Shown here: positions 1-9,320 of the stretch, in pieces
How positions within the stretch are numbered: the first letter of the stretch is position 1
Layout of the letters: each line of letters opens with the position of its first letter
Assembly: GCF_963259705.1 (NCBI RefSeq)
Contig: NC_081846.1
Location: forward strand, 87,122,641-87,186,640
Source of the DNA: Myotis daubentonii
Lineage: Eukaryota > Chordata > Mammalia > Chiroptera > Vespertilionidae
Direction: 5' to 3'
Length of the DNA: 64,000 nt
Program-made: the position numbers and the translations under genes
Notes under the pieces: generated by a model
Database searches by the model: none
Seen by the model: only the letters and a program-made list of their open reading frames with translations
What the model was told of the DNA's origin: nothing

Positions 1-180
1 CCACTGTGGCCTGTCCCTGTGGCCTGTCCCTGTGGCCTGTCCCTGTCCCTGTCCCTGCTCAGAGCCACCATGGCCTGTCCCTGTCCCTGCTCAGAGCCAC
101 CATGGCCTGTCCCTGTCCCTGTCCCTGCTCAGAGCCACCATGGCCTGTCCCTGTCCCTGTCCCTGCTCAGAGCCACCGTG

Positions 181-216
<36 letters not shown>

Positions 217-440
217 TCAGAGCCACCGTGGCCTGTCCCTGTCCCTGTCCCTGTCCCTGCTCAGAGCCACCGTGGCCTGTCCCTGTCCCTGTCCCTGTCC
301 CTGCTCAGAGCCACCGTGGCCTGTCCCTGTCCCTGTCCCTGTCCCTGCTCAGAGCCACCGTGGCCTGTCCCTGTCCCTGTCCCTGTCCCTGCTCAGAGCC
401 ACCGTGGCCTGTTCCTGTCCCTGTCCCTGCTCGGAGCACA
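1..440. repeat. GC-rich minisatellite with nested TGTCCC hexamers
   Basis: About nine units are each marked by the phrase gctcagagccacc(a/g)tggcc, followed by two to five copies of the hexamer tgtccc. Unit length varies because hexamer number varies. The hexamer is a multiple of three, so all three forward frames stay open and read as Val-Pro, Cys-Pro or Ser-Leu runs; these are not genes. The array starts at or before the left edge of the window. Confidence 0.95.
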
Positions 441-1119
441 GTGGAGAGGTCTGTGTGTTACCATGGCCTGCCCCTTCCCCCCCTCCCCCACCACTGGTAC
501 CAGAAAGCTGTCACTTCAACCCAGGGTTCTTCCCTCCTTCCCTGGAGCCCTGGTTCCCTGTGCCCAGGTCTGGACTGTGGTCCCCATCATTGGCCAGGCC
601 AGTGGTCCGTCTTGTGCTGGGACCCTGCTATTTATTCTAAAACTTGGGGCTTTTAGGTATCAACGTTCCTGCCTTTTTTGTCTTTGGAGTCCAGGTGGGG
701 CCTTGGAGAAAGGCCATGGCTGGAGTCTTTGCTGTTTCCTCCGCGGTCGGCACCCGTCGCCCCTCTCTCTGGCCACCTGACCGGGCGCCGCTCTGCAGAA
801 GGAGGCCCAGGAAGGCACCGGGGCAGGGCCAGGAGCAGCCCTCTGCCTCCCAGGGCCGCGGCCTTCCCTGGACGAGGCTCCGGGGGTCCCGCGCAGAGGA
901 CTGCCTTCTTGGTGTGCGGCTTGGGCGGGAGCTGGGTGGGCGCTCAGTGGAAGGCGTGATTGCTGGGGTGCCCCTGCTGGGCCGGAGAGCCCCCCCTAGC
1001 CTGGCCGCATATCCTCACTCAGCCAGGGAGCGCGGCGGCTTCCGGAGGGGCAAACTAGAGATTTAGGCGAAGTCCGAGTAAGGCAGGCGCCGTGTCCTTT
1101 CCCACCAGCGCAGCTGCTG
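441..1119. other. unique GC-rich spacer, no gene seen
   Basis: This is non-repetitive DNA between two minisatellites. The part from about 735 to 1085 is relatively rich in CpG (for example tccgcggtcggcacccgtcg), but I see no start codon with coding character and no clear splice-site pair. Open frames here are short and compositionally driven. Confidence 0.5.
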
Positions 1120-1123
1120 CCGT

Positions 1124-1475
1124 GGCGCAGGGAGTCAGGTGGGCACGGGCCCCCACGCTGCTGGAGGCACAGGGAGTCAGGTGGGCACGGGCCCCCACGC
1201 TGCTGGAGGTGCAGGGAGTCAGGTGGGCACAGTGGCCCCCACGCTGCTGGAGGCGCAGGGAGTCAGGTGGGCACGGGCCCCCACGCTGCTGGAGGCGCAG
1301 GGAGTCAGGTGGGCACGGGCCCCATGCTGCTGGAGGTGCAGGGAGTCAGGTGGACACAGTGGCCCCCACGCTGCTGGAGGTGCAGGGAGTCAGGTGGGCA
1401 CGGGCCCCCACGCTGCTGGAGGCGCAGGGAGTCAGGTGGGCACAGTGGCCCCCACGCTGCTGGAGGCGCAGGAGC
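1124..1475. repeat. 42-44 bp minisatellite, about 8 copies
   Basis: Eight copies of a unit containing gggagtcaggtgggcac, then gggcccccacgctgctgg. Some copies carry cacagtggccccc in place of cacgggccccc, giving two unit variants that alternate. Several frames on both strands remain open through the array (Arg-Trp-Ala and Gly-His-Gly-rich products), as expected of a repeat and not of a gene. Confidence 0.93.
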
Positions 1476-1535
1476 CAGTGTCACCTGTGCCCAGGGCCCG
1501 ACTGACAGTGGGAGCTGAGGCTGGTGGCAGCCACG

Positions 1536-1680
1536 GCCCCTCAGGAGGGCTTCTGGGCCCGGAGCTCCACACGGGGTGGGGGGCATGTCTCACCCCTCAG
1601 GAGGGCTTCTGGGGCTGGGAGTTCGGGTGGGGGGGGGTCTCAACCCTCAGGAGGGCTTCTGGGCCCGGAGCTCCACGGAT
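1536..1680. repeat. three-copy tandem repeat, 51-56 bp unit
   Basis: The core cccctcaggagggcttctgg recurs near 1538, 1594 and 1645 (the last copy with aaccctcagg), and cccggagctccac follows the first and third copies. The units are diverged. Confidence 0.85.
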
Positions 1681-1734
1681 CTCGCCCACCCGGGAGCAGC
1701 ACCTGGCCGCCTTCTCACCGCTGTCTCAGCAGCT

Positions 1735-1885
1735 GGCTGCAGTGCCTCCTCCTGCTCGGGCTCCTTAGCGATGGAAAACAAGGTTCCTGTCCCCACAGCT
1801 TCCAGGACATCAGCTGGGATTTGAACCCAGACCCGCAGCCGCCAGGGGCCTTGTTCCTCCGCTGCTCCCTGGTCTGCAGCTGAGT
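1735..1885 (-). repeat. MIR-like SINE fragment
   Basis: The phrase agctgggatttgaaccca is the characteristic B-box-side segment of MIR in reverse orientation, and the flanking sequence follows the MIR core. The copy is old and diverged, so the boundaries are approximate. Confidence 0.6.
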
Positions 1886-1984
1886 GACAGGTGGGACCGG
1901 GAGTCACACCTGGTGGAGAGCGTGTCCGCAGGGACAGACCCAGCTGTCCTCTCCACCTGCCTCCCGTTCCTTCCCTCTCTGTCT

Positions 1985-2125
1985 CCATCATCCAATGAGT
2001 ATTTGTTAGCACCACTGGCCGCCAGCCCTGCCAGGCCCGGGGACACCAGTGGATGAGACCGATTCCTGCCCTCACAGAGCCCCCAGTGGTGGGGCTACGG
2101 TGGGGGAAGACGGTCAGATACAGGG
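1985..2125. repeat. ancient LINE-like fragment, family uncertain
   Basis: The text resembles the widespread old mammalian repeat that reads 'tattgagcacctactatgtg ... ccctgccctcatggagcttac': here gagtatttgttagcacca, cctgccaggcccggggaca and gattcctgccctcacagag occur in that order. Similar diverged pieces lie near 5020-5100 and 23640-23720. Confidence 0.45.
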
Positions 2126-2469
2126 ACCCTCAGGATGTCAAGGGGCCGGGTTTTGCTGCAGGTGGCACAGGGAGGAGGGGGCACCGGCCAGAGGCCTCCC
2201 CAGGAGGAGCCAAGCCCAGGCCAGGCTCCATGTTTTCCTTGCCCCTTCGTTGCCCCTTTGTTAAGGGGAGGTCTGCTGGGGGGAGGGGGGGCAGGGAGGA
2301 GAGGGCCGAGCCCAGCTCCTCTCTGGGCTGAGGTTCCTCCTTCTGGAAGCCAAGTACAGTGGCTGAAGAGGCACCCGCCCTGGCTCCGCCTGGGGTGCTG
2401 CGCTGGAGGGTCTGAGGGGGAGGGACTTCCTTGCTGGGGCTGGGCAGGGCGGGGGAGGGAGGGTGGAGG

Positions 2470-2638
2470 GGAAGAGATCAAGCAAAGACCTTGTACGCAT
2501 ACATGCATCACCCATGGACACAGACAGTAGGGTGGTGGAGGCCTGGGGTGGGGCAGGTTAAAAGGGGTCAGTGGGGGTGGGGGGAAGGGGACATATGTAA
2601 TACTTGCAACAGGAAAGATTTAAAAATAAAATAAAATA
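2470..2638 (+). mobile_element. LINE-1 3' tail, vesper-bat type
   Basis: The order of motifs matches the tail of the HAL1-like element at 34.3 kb read on the opposite strand: catcacccatggacacagac, then a G-rich stretch with ggtggggcaggttaaaaggg, then acatatgtaatacttgcaac, then an A-rich end (aaaaataaaataaaat). The G-rich 3'UTR followed by an A-rich tail is typical of L1. The 5' part is truncated. Confidence 0.65.
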
Positions 2639-3028
2639 TGAGAAGGAAAGAATAAAGTTAATGCTGGACTGGATGGGAGAAGAGCAGGGCATTCCAGATG
2701 GGCCACACGAGCGTTCCAGAAGGTCCAGGAGCCTGGCGAGGGGCCTCGGGGTCTGGCCCGGCCTCCTTCTCTGGCCTCACCAGCTGCTGAGGCCTGGCAC
2801 CAGCCTATTGCTCCATCTGAGCTGGTCTTGGGTTCCCTGAATGCACCCCCACCCCCACCCCCACAGGCCCAGTTGGCTATGCCCTCCCTTGTTCCTTGGT
2901 GCAAACCCAGGACAGACTCCTCTCGGACCGTTGTCACCTGGTGAGGGACTAACCGGGTCTCAGATCTGTCCTCTCCTCTTGGCAGAGCTTCTGACACCCA
3001 TTGGCCATCTTCAGCGACTGCTGAGGAA
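2639..3028. other. unique spacer, no gene seen
   Basis: GC-rich non-repetitive DNA between the L1 tail and the GGGA repeat, with a short cccca run near 2846-2865. I see no coding or RNA feature. Confidence 0.5.
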
Positions 3029-3083
3029 GGAGGGCGGGAGGGAGGGAGGGAGGGAAGGAGGGAGGGAGGGAGGGAGGGAGGAA
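3029..3083. repeat. (GGGA)n microsatellite
   Basis: An almost pure ggga/gagg tetranucleotide run, purine-only on the plus strand. Confidence 0.95.
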
Positions 3084-3864
3084 AGAGGACAAGTCTGTTG
3101 GGCTGAGAGGACCCCCTGTGACTAGGCTGCCGGCAGAGAGGGGAGTTAAAGGAACTCCTCTTGGGGAGGCACTTGTATGAAGGTCTCAGACGGCTTTTCC
3201 TGAGCAGGAGGCTCACGCAGCGAGGCCGGTGTCCAGCTCTGGCGCAGAGAGCTCTCCTGCAAGGATCAGGGAGGGGCCGCTCAGCCCCGGTGGGTGGTGC
3301 GGAGTCCGCCTCCTAATTACAGCCTCTGGACAGTGACAAGGAGCCGTGCGCCCGCCCTGGCATGTGGCATCTTGTCCCAGAGGAAGTTCCGAGGGCCTTT
3401 CGGGACTGTCCTCCCTACGGGGCAGCGTCTGGTTTGGTGTCAGTAAGGTGTCTGTGGGGTGAGGCTCTGAAAGGAAAGCCCAAACCTAAACTCAGGTTAA
3501 GGTGTTGGATCAGGTTCTGTAGGACCTTTGTCAGCAGGCAGGCCTGCATGGTGTCCCCGGCCGCTGGGGGCACGGCTGTGCGAGCCGGCCTCAGGCCGGA
3601 GGTAAACTGCACAGCCCCCTGCAGACATCGCGCTCTAAGAGCTTCCTCTCAGATCCCGAGAGGAGCCAGGCTGGGGATTTGGAACCTCGTGTTCCTAGAC
3701 CTGTCGTGCTGGGTGCACTTCCTGGGCTCTCCTACTATCACCTGCATGTGTCCACCGATCGGTGGGGCTTCAGGGAGGCAGGCACTGCTCCGATGGCCCA
3801 GGGCACAGATGAGGGGCCAGAGCCCGGGCAGCTCCGTAGTGCAGGCCTCCACTGTGCGCCAAAG
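3084..3864. other. unique spacer, no gene seen
   Basis: GC-rich DNA without recognisable repeats. The 184-residue open frame at 3362-3916 runs into the 63-bp duplication and shows no domain or codon-level sign of being real. Confidence 0.45.
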
Positions 3865-3983
3865 GACATGCGGGGACGGGGTTCCAGGGGGCAGGAGACT
3901 GCCCAGAGGCCCATGATGTGCCACTCGGACCTGCGGGGATGGGTGCCAGGGGGCGGGAGACTGCCCAGAGGCCCATGACACAC
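3865..3983. repeat. 63-bp tandem duplication
   Basis: Two adjacent copies (3865-3927 and 3928-3983) share gactgcccagaggcccatga and the preceding cggga(c/t)ggg...ccagggggc(a/g)gga. Few differences separate them, so the duplication is fairly recent. Confidence 0.9.
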
Positions 3984-4053
3984 TGCCCACGTGGTCAAGA
4001 GCAGGGCTTTCACCTCCAGAACACACCTCCCGATGAGTTGTTGGGCATGTCCT

Positions 4054-4067
4054 AGCAATTTGCTCTT
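4054..4067. repeat. VES target-site duplication, left copy
   Basis: agcaatttgctctt here is repeated exactly at 4303-4316, flanking the SINE. A 14-bp perfect duplication is what L1-driven target-primed insertion leaves. Confidence 0.93.
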
Positions 4068-4302
4068 TTTTTAATGAATCCTCACTCGAGCATATATTTT
4101 CCATTGATTGTGTTTTAGAGGGAAGTGGGGGGGGAGAGACAGAGAGAGAGAAACATCGATTGGCTGCGTCCCGCACGCGCCCCCACCGGGGCCAGCGATC
4201 AAGTCCTGCAACCAAGGTACGCGCCCCCGACTGGAATCGAACCCATGACTCTTCAGTCCGTGGGCCAACGCCCTGACCGCTGAACGAAAGCGGCCGGGGC
4301 AC
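4068..4302 (-). mobile_element. VES SINE (vesper-bat tRNA-derived SINE), full length
   Basis: Read on the minus strand it begins with the tRNA-like head, ggccgctttcgttcagcgg, and has a good pol III B box (gggttcgattccag, in reverse near 4233-4246). It continues to a GA/CT-rich region and ends in an A-rich tail next to 4067. Perfect 14-bp duplications flank it. VES SINEs are restricted to bats and are mobilised by L1, so this is the best lineage marker in the window. Several mutations in the head suggest the copy is inactive. Confidence 0.92.
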
Positions 4303-4316
4303 AGCAATTTGCTCTT
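4303..4316. repeat. VES target-site duplication, right copy
   Basis: Exact repeat of 4054-4067. Confidence 0.93.
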
Positions 4317-4845
4317 AACACGATACACTACATGCGTTTATGTGAATGTTCAAATCTTTTTAAAGAAGAACTGATGCTTCTAGGTTAGCCTTCCCTGACG
4401 TCACCCTCACTCCGAGTAGAAGTGAGGGCTGGATCCCAGCGGGACTGTGGGCTGCAGGCCGGCCACAGGGCACGAGCGGAGCCCGCCTTCGCCGTGTTGG
4501 GACAGAGAAGGTAGGAAGGCTCCTCAGAGCGTGCACAAGCTCCGCAGGCAGAGGGGCCGGCGGGCGCACAGGGAGCTTGGAAAGTTCTTTGGCTTTCCAG
4601 AATCTTAAAGCGCACGGTGCTGTTTTGAAGGCTCTCAGAAGTCCTGCACTGAGGAAACTTGTTTACTTGTGTACCATTTCCGAAACAGAACGTGGAGTGT
4701 TCTTTCTGTAAGAGTGTCTAGGTGTTTCTGCAGTGAATGGCTTCTCAGTTCGCTCTGACTTGTCTGCTGTGTCTTGTGGAGAAGCTCAGACCTGTAGCAT
4801 TTGTTTGTTTATTCGTGCAGTGAACACCCAGGGAAACAGCTGAGG
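4317..4845. other. unique spacer with a full CRE-like palindrome
   Basis: tgacgtca at 4396-4403 is a perfect CREB/ATF consensus palindrome. Its surroundings (about 4385-4600) are somewhat CpG-rich. The segment ggttagccttccctgacgtc also resembles the diverged 3' part of L2. No coding exon can be supported. Confidence 0.4.
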
Positions 4846-4846
4846 A

Positions 4847-4931
4847 GGCCCTGGCTGCGTGGCTCAGCTGGTTGGAGCGTCGTCCCTTACACCAAAAGGT
4901 TGCAGGACCGATCCCTGGTCAGGAGACAATT

Positions 4932-4965
<34 letters not shown>

Positions 4966-5004
4966 ATCAATAAAACATACCCTGGGTAAGGATTTTTTAA
5001 AAGG
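4847..5004 (+). mobile_element. VES SINE, internally deleted copy
   Basis: It starts with the VES head ggccctggctgcgtggctca and continues agctggttggagcgtcgt...ggttgcaggaccgatccctggtcagg. It then jumps to a (CT)14-type run and ends gaaatcaataaaacata. Typical VES sequence between the B-box region and the CT run is missing. An imperfect duplication (agctgagg before, agctgaga after) flanks it. Confidence 0.88.
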
Positions 5005-5012
5005 AGCTGAGA

Positions 5013-5629
5013 TGGCTGTCATTCCACTCTGCAGTGTTTAGTGAGCACTACCGTGGTCCTAGGCGCGCGCCCCTGTCCTCGCAAAGGCCCCGTCTAGTCT
5101 CCAGTCCTCAGGGGTCTTTCCCTGAACTTCCGTTCTGGCCCTGGGACCGAGGGCTCCTCACAGCCAGGCCCACCCTCTCATCCGACACCCCAGCTTGGGA
5201 CCACTAGGCTTCTCCGAGGTGCCCGCAGGGTACAAGTCCCGCACTCATACCCTGAACCGGTCTGGGTGCCACTGGGAGCAGGCGGAAGGTGACCTCAGGC
5301 TGACCGGTGTGGCCTTCCCTGCGCGCCTGGGGACAGCCCCTTCTGCAGGGCCCGTTGCTGACTGTGGTGGTGGCCTCCCCACGTGAGGCATCGACAGTCC
5401 TTCCTCGTGGCTTTCAGCCTTTGAGTGAGGCCAGCCCCCGTGGCTGGGGTGAGGTGTTGGCTGTGTTGGGGGTGTGTATACTAGTACCGTTAGAAAACTC
5501 CAGAATTTGCAGGTTTTGTATTCTGCAGTAAGGCTCGGGGATTCAGTGGCATGGAACCTCTTGGAGATAAAAATGAATTTTCCTCTGGTGGAAATAGAAG
5601 ATTGTGCACTGTGCTTACAGTACCCCTGG
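5013..5629. other. spacer with ancient repeat traces
   Basis: The part 5020-5100 (gtttagtgagcactaccgtg ... ctgtcctcgcaaaggccc) looks like the same old LINE-type repeat as 1985-2125. The rest is unique. No gene is seen. Confidence 0.4.
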
Positions 5630-5770
5630 TTCCTACTTGTCATGACTCCTGGTGCTTGGAGACCCAGTGCCAGTGCCTCCTCCTCCAGGAAGCCTTCCCT
5701 GAGAGCTCAGACAGGCTCCTGCAGTGCTTTCCACCTCTTCATCTGCCTTTTGCAGGGACCGTGTGAGCCA
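5630..5770 (+). repeat. L2-like LINE fragment
   Basis: The phrase tcctccaggaagccttccct is typical of the L2 3' region, and it is followed by a pyrimidine-rich stretch leading to cttcatctgccttttgcagg. Old and diverged. Confidence 0.5.
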
Positions 5771-6244
5771 GGGACTCTGGGTTGAGGACCTCACCCCCAG
5801 AGCCTCTCGCAGCTGCCAGGGCCTGCGCCCTGGGGTAGGCAGGGCTTGTTCCTGCCCTCAGTGCTGCCCTCTCGCTGCCTGCACTCTGGGCGGGGCCACA
5901 CGTCTTCTTGGACTCAGTATGACTGCGGGCCGAGTGGCGAGAGGGCATGAGGGTGGGAAGGAGAGTTGCTTTCAGTCATCAGCCTGTAGAGCGTGAGGTG
6001 GCCTTCAGCTTTCCCTGCCCAGCTGCTTCCCTGCCTCCAGCTTTTCCTCCTCCCTGTCCAGGCAGGGGGCAGGTCCTCCCTTTGGGCTCCAAGCTGAGAG
6101 AAAGAATTAACAGGTTGGGGGTGTCTTGAGGCAGGGCCTCTAAATCTGGTTATGGGTAGTATTCTGGGGAGGGGCAGGGAGGGGGTGGTGGGGGCTGGTT
6201 GGGGCAGCAGGAAGCAGATGGAGAGAAAGCAGGGAATGAGTAAG

Positions 6245-6525
6245 CCCCGCCTCCTGGCTCAGCTCTGTGCTTGTCCGGCTCAGGCTTTACCTCCTCCAGG
6301 AAGTCCTCCCTGCTTTCACTCCCCAGGCTCGATTAAGTACCTCGGATCTGAAGCATCCGTGCTGCTTCCCCCGGTGCAGTCCCCATTGCCCCGCGGTCTC
6401 CCTTGTTGTTTTCTGGCTCTCTCGTGTGCTGAGAGCACCTGGAGGCCGGTCACTGTGGCTCACTCACTGTGCCCCCAGCCTTGTGCCGGGCACACATAGG
6501 TGCCCAGTCAGTGTGGAAGGCATGA
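6245..6525 (+). repeat. L2 LINE 3' end
   Basis: In order: ctcaggctttacctcctcca, ggaagtcctccctgctttc, then ccttgtgccgggcacacata and ggtgcccagtcagtgtgg. This order matches the L2 3' end (poor-growth-of-alignment copy, boundaries approximate). Confidence 0.6.
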
Positions 6526-8040
6526 GTGGTTAAAGAGTGTGTTGGCCAGAGGAGCCAAGGCAGTTGTGAAAACAAGAGCAGGAGGAGAGGCAAATGCGCG
6601 TGAGTGGGTGGGGGGACGGAGAGGCACTGAGGGGAGGGCCCGGGAGGCCGGGGCCCGTGGGCTGCTCAGGGCTGGTTGGGCGGTGGGCTGGGAGCCGGTG
6701 AAGCTCCGAGTGTGGCCCCTCCGTCAGGGCCGTTAGGGCTTGTTTGGGGAAGAGGCTTCAGGGAGGCCGGAGGGTCTGCGGGACGAGGGGCCTGTGGGCA
6801 GCCAAGGCTCCGGTTCCATTAAGTCCGCGTGGAGGCGAGACGCAGGTCATCAGGTGCCTTTGAGACCACTGTCCCCTTTGCTTTTAAGGTTGCTGCCTGA
6901 TTTCCTTCTGGCGTGTGCCAGCCTGAGCCCGAGGAGACCCGGAGTGAGATAGCTGTCGGTGTGGAGAGGGAACTTGGAATTTAAAAAGCAGCAGGAAAGT
7001 ACTCCTGGAATCTAGACCGCGTTTGTCACAGTGCACGTGCCTGCTTTCCAAACAAAAGTCCCTCTGTGCACAGGGTCTCGGGGCGCCGGGTCTCCGGTCT
7101 CCGGCCAGCTCCCCTCTCGCGGGGCTGGCGGGGCTTCTCACCTCTGGACCGCGGGGTCAGGGCTCCCGCAGCGCGGCCGGCCGGGTGAGCCGTCCCTGCT
7201 GTTCCCCAGCTTGTCTGGAGCCAGCTGACCCCTCCTGACCTCGTGGCCTTCAGTCCAGCTGTGGCGCCTCAGTCTGGACACGTCAGCCTCGCCAGGAAAT
7301 GCGGCAGCCAGTGCGTGACTTCCACCCTCTACGCCTCGCAGGCCCACGTGTCAGGGATGCAGAGGGACACATGCCCGTTGGCCTCCGACCCCCGCTCCTC
7401 ACCTGGGGAGGAATGCGGTTCCTGGGGCATCGCCCAGCCGCCTAGAGAGGATTCCGGGAGGAGCTCTGGGGTAGAGGGGCGTGGGCGCTACCCTCAGCAG
7501 AGAAGAGAGACCGTGGTCAGGGACCGCACCGCAGGAATGGGAGAGAGCCCCGCCCCTGGGCATGAGTTCTGTTTGTCCTAAGCAGGAGGAAGCCAGGCAG
7601 GGGTGCGGGCAGTGGGGAGTGTCTGTGCTCTGACTGGCCTGGTGGGATCCCGGCTCTGCTCTCAAAACCTTCGTGCCTCAGTCTCTGCACCTTGCAGGCT
7701 CTCCCCAAGGGCTTCTGTCGTTTCCTTTCCTCTGCAGAGTGCACTGGGCTTGCCCACCTACCTGCCAGGCCGCGGGCCTGGGCTCTGGGCCGAATTCCTC
7801 CCAGGGGCTGAGCCTGGGCCCCCGGGGTGGTCACCGTGGCATGGTGGGCCCAGAGCTTTTCCGAGTACAAGCAGAGCGTGAGGCCAGGTCCTGGGGTGAG
7901 CTGAGCAGGGTGCGGGTGCATGGGGGAGACCGACAGCCTGCACCCCGTCGCTGTCTGGTGCCTGGGGCCGAGCATGTGCAGTGGGGATGTTTTCATCCAC
8001 GATCGGCTTCTGAGGTGCCTCCCCCACTCCCTGTCTGCCG
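6526..8040. other. unique GC-rich DNA, no gene seen
   Basis: About 1.5 kb of GC-rich sequence without strong repeats. The open frames on both strands overlap each other, lack domains, and are products of base composition. CpG content is moderate near 7070-7200. Confidence 0.45.
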
Positions 8041-8180
8041 CTGGTGAGAGGGTCAAACAATAATGGGTCTCCTCATTTCCAAACCAATTGGGAAATTAAT
8101 TCGCATCTCTATCAGAGCCCTATTAGTAATTTTCAAGAGAAAGTAATTGAAAAGAAACTTTTTAATACCCTCACCAAATT
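8041..8180. promoter_or_regulatory. candidate conserved AT-rich noncoding element
   Basis: A sharp AT-rich island in GC-rich DNA, with gggaaattaattcgcatc, ctattagtaattttcaag and aaagtaattgaaaag, i.e. several homeodomain-type TAAT cores plus ccaattggg. It matches no repeat I know. Islands of this kind are often deeply conserved enhancers; conservation cannot be tested here. Confidence 0.35.
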
Positions 8181-9140
8181 GGCATGGGGCACGGGAGCCG
8201 AGGGGGCTTCTGCCACTCACCCAGGGGCCCTCTGCCCTGTCCCCTGCTGGCCCTCTCCTCAGCAGCCCCAGCCTGGCCCCCCCTCCCCACTTTGCCCCCT
8301 GTCCCCATCACCTCTCCCTGCCTGGGTCGCCTCACCCCGCCTGGGTCACCTCCCCCCCATGCTGCATTGGCCGGCCTCAGCCCTGGCTCCGGACCAGAGA
8401 GCAGGGTGACCCTCAAGTGCTGTTCTGCTCTGTGCCTCTTGCTCTTCAAGTGGAAGAGGAGGTTGCCCCGCCCGCTGGATGGGCGTTCCTCACTGGGAAA
8501 TGACCAAACACTAGGACACTCTGGGACAGGGGGCAGCTTTTTTCTCCCCCAGGAGCCACCCAGGAGCCACTCCGACTTTGGGCCCGCTTGGCACTCAGCT
8601 TGGCGACTGGTGCTGGCACCCACAGCCCGTCCTGGTTAAATGAACAGGCAGGCTCACAGAGGGAGGAATGACGGAAAATCCCCGGAGCCCACGGACGCTC
8701 ACTCCGCACTGCGAGCTTCCTCGGTAACCTGGGCAAAAGCAAGCGTGCACCCACTCACCGGCCGGCCCACAGCCGTGCTGGGCAGCGGTGTGGCCCGAGT
8801 CCAGCGGACTCTTTCTGCTGCACCAGGGAAGATTCCAGGGTTCCCTGGGTGTCAGGAGCTTGGGGGCACCCCAGAAGTCATGGCCCTGTGTATTTAGCCC
8901 CTTCTCTGGGACGTTATCTCTGCACCAAGTCCCCTCTGTGCCCTAGAGACCTTGCCTGGCCCTTCTAGCTGCTGGGAGGTCATTGCGCCTGTGTTGGGCG
9001 ACTCAAGTTTGGCACAAGTTTGGCTCTGCTGCTGCCAAGGCAATTGTAAACCGCGTGGGACCGAGCCCTGGAGCTTGGGGAGTGATTTCCTGAGGTATAG
9101 GAGGCAGGATCAGAGACTTGCCTCCATGGTGCACCTGGCG
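8181..9140. other. unique GC-rich DNA, no gene seen
   Basis: Pyrimidine-rich at 8240-8370, otherwise ordinary. No RNA or coding feature is supported. Confidence 0.45.
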
Positions 9141-9320
9141 TGTGTGCTCGAGTCCGTACCTGTGTGAGAGTGTGTGTGCGTGCATATGTAGGAGTCTATG
9201 TTATTGTATGTTTGCATGTGCATGCATTTGTGTGTGGGTGCATGGATTTTGAGTACGCTAGAATATGTGTGTACAAACACTACATGTGTGTGCACACATG
9301 TGCATGTGAGTGCACAGCCT
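9141..9320. repeat. degenerate TG/ATG-rich simple repeat
   Basis: Alternating gtgtg/catgtg tracts interrupted by other bases, a decayed (TG)n locus with Z-DNA potential. Confidence 0.8.

Noticed and set aside
6..780. Forward frames encoding Val-Pro, Cys-Pro and Ser-Leu runs
   Set aside because: Produced by the tgtccc hexamer, which leaves every frame open.
1092..1768. Frames of 137 and 209 codons with Gly-His-Gly and Arg-Trp-Ala repeats
   Set aside because: Translation of the 42-44 bp minisatellite in several frames and on both strands.
4068..5004. tRNA genes
   Set aside because: The A/B boxes belong to VES SINE heads; no complete cloverleaf or tRNA 3' end is present.
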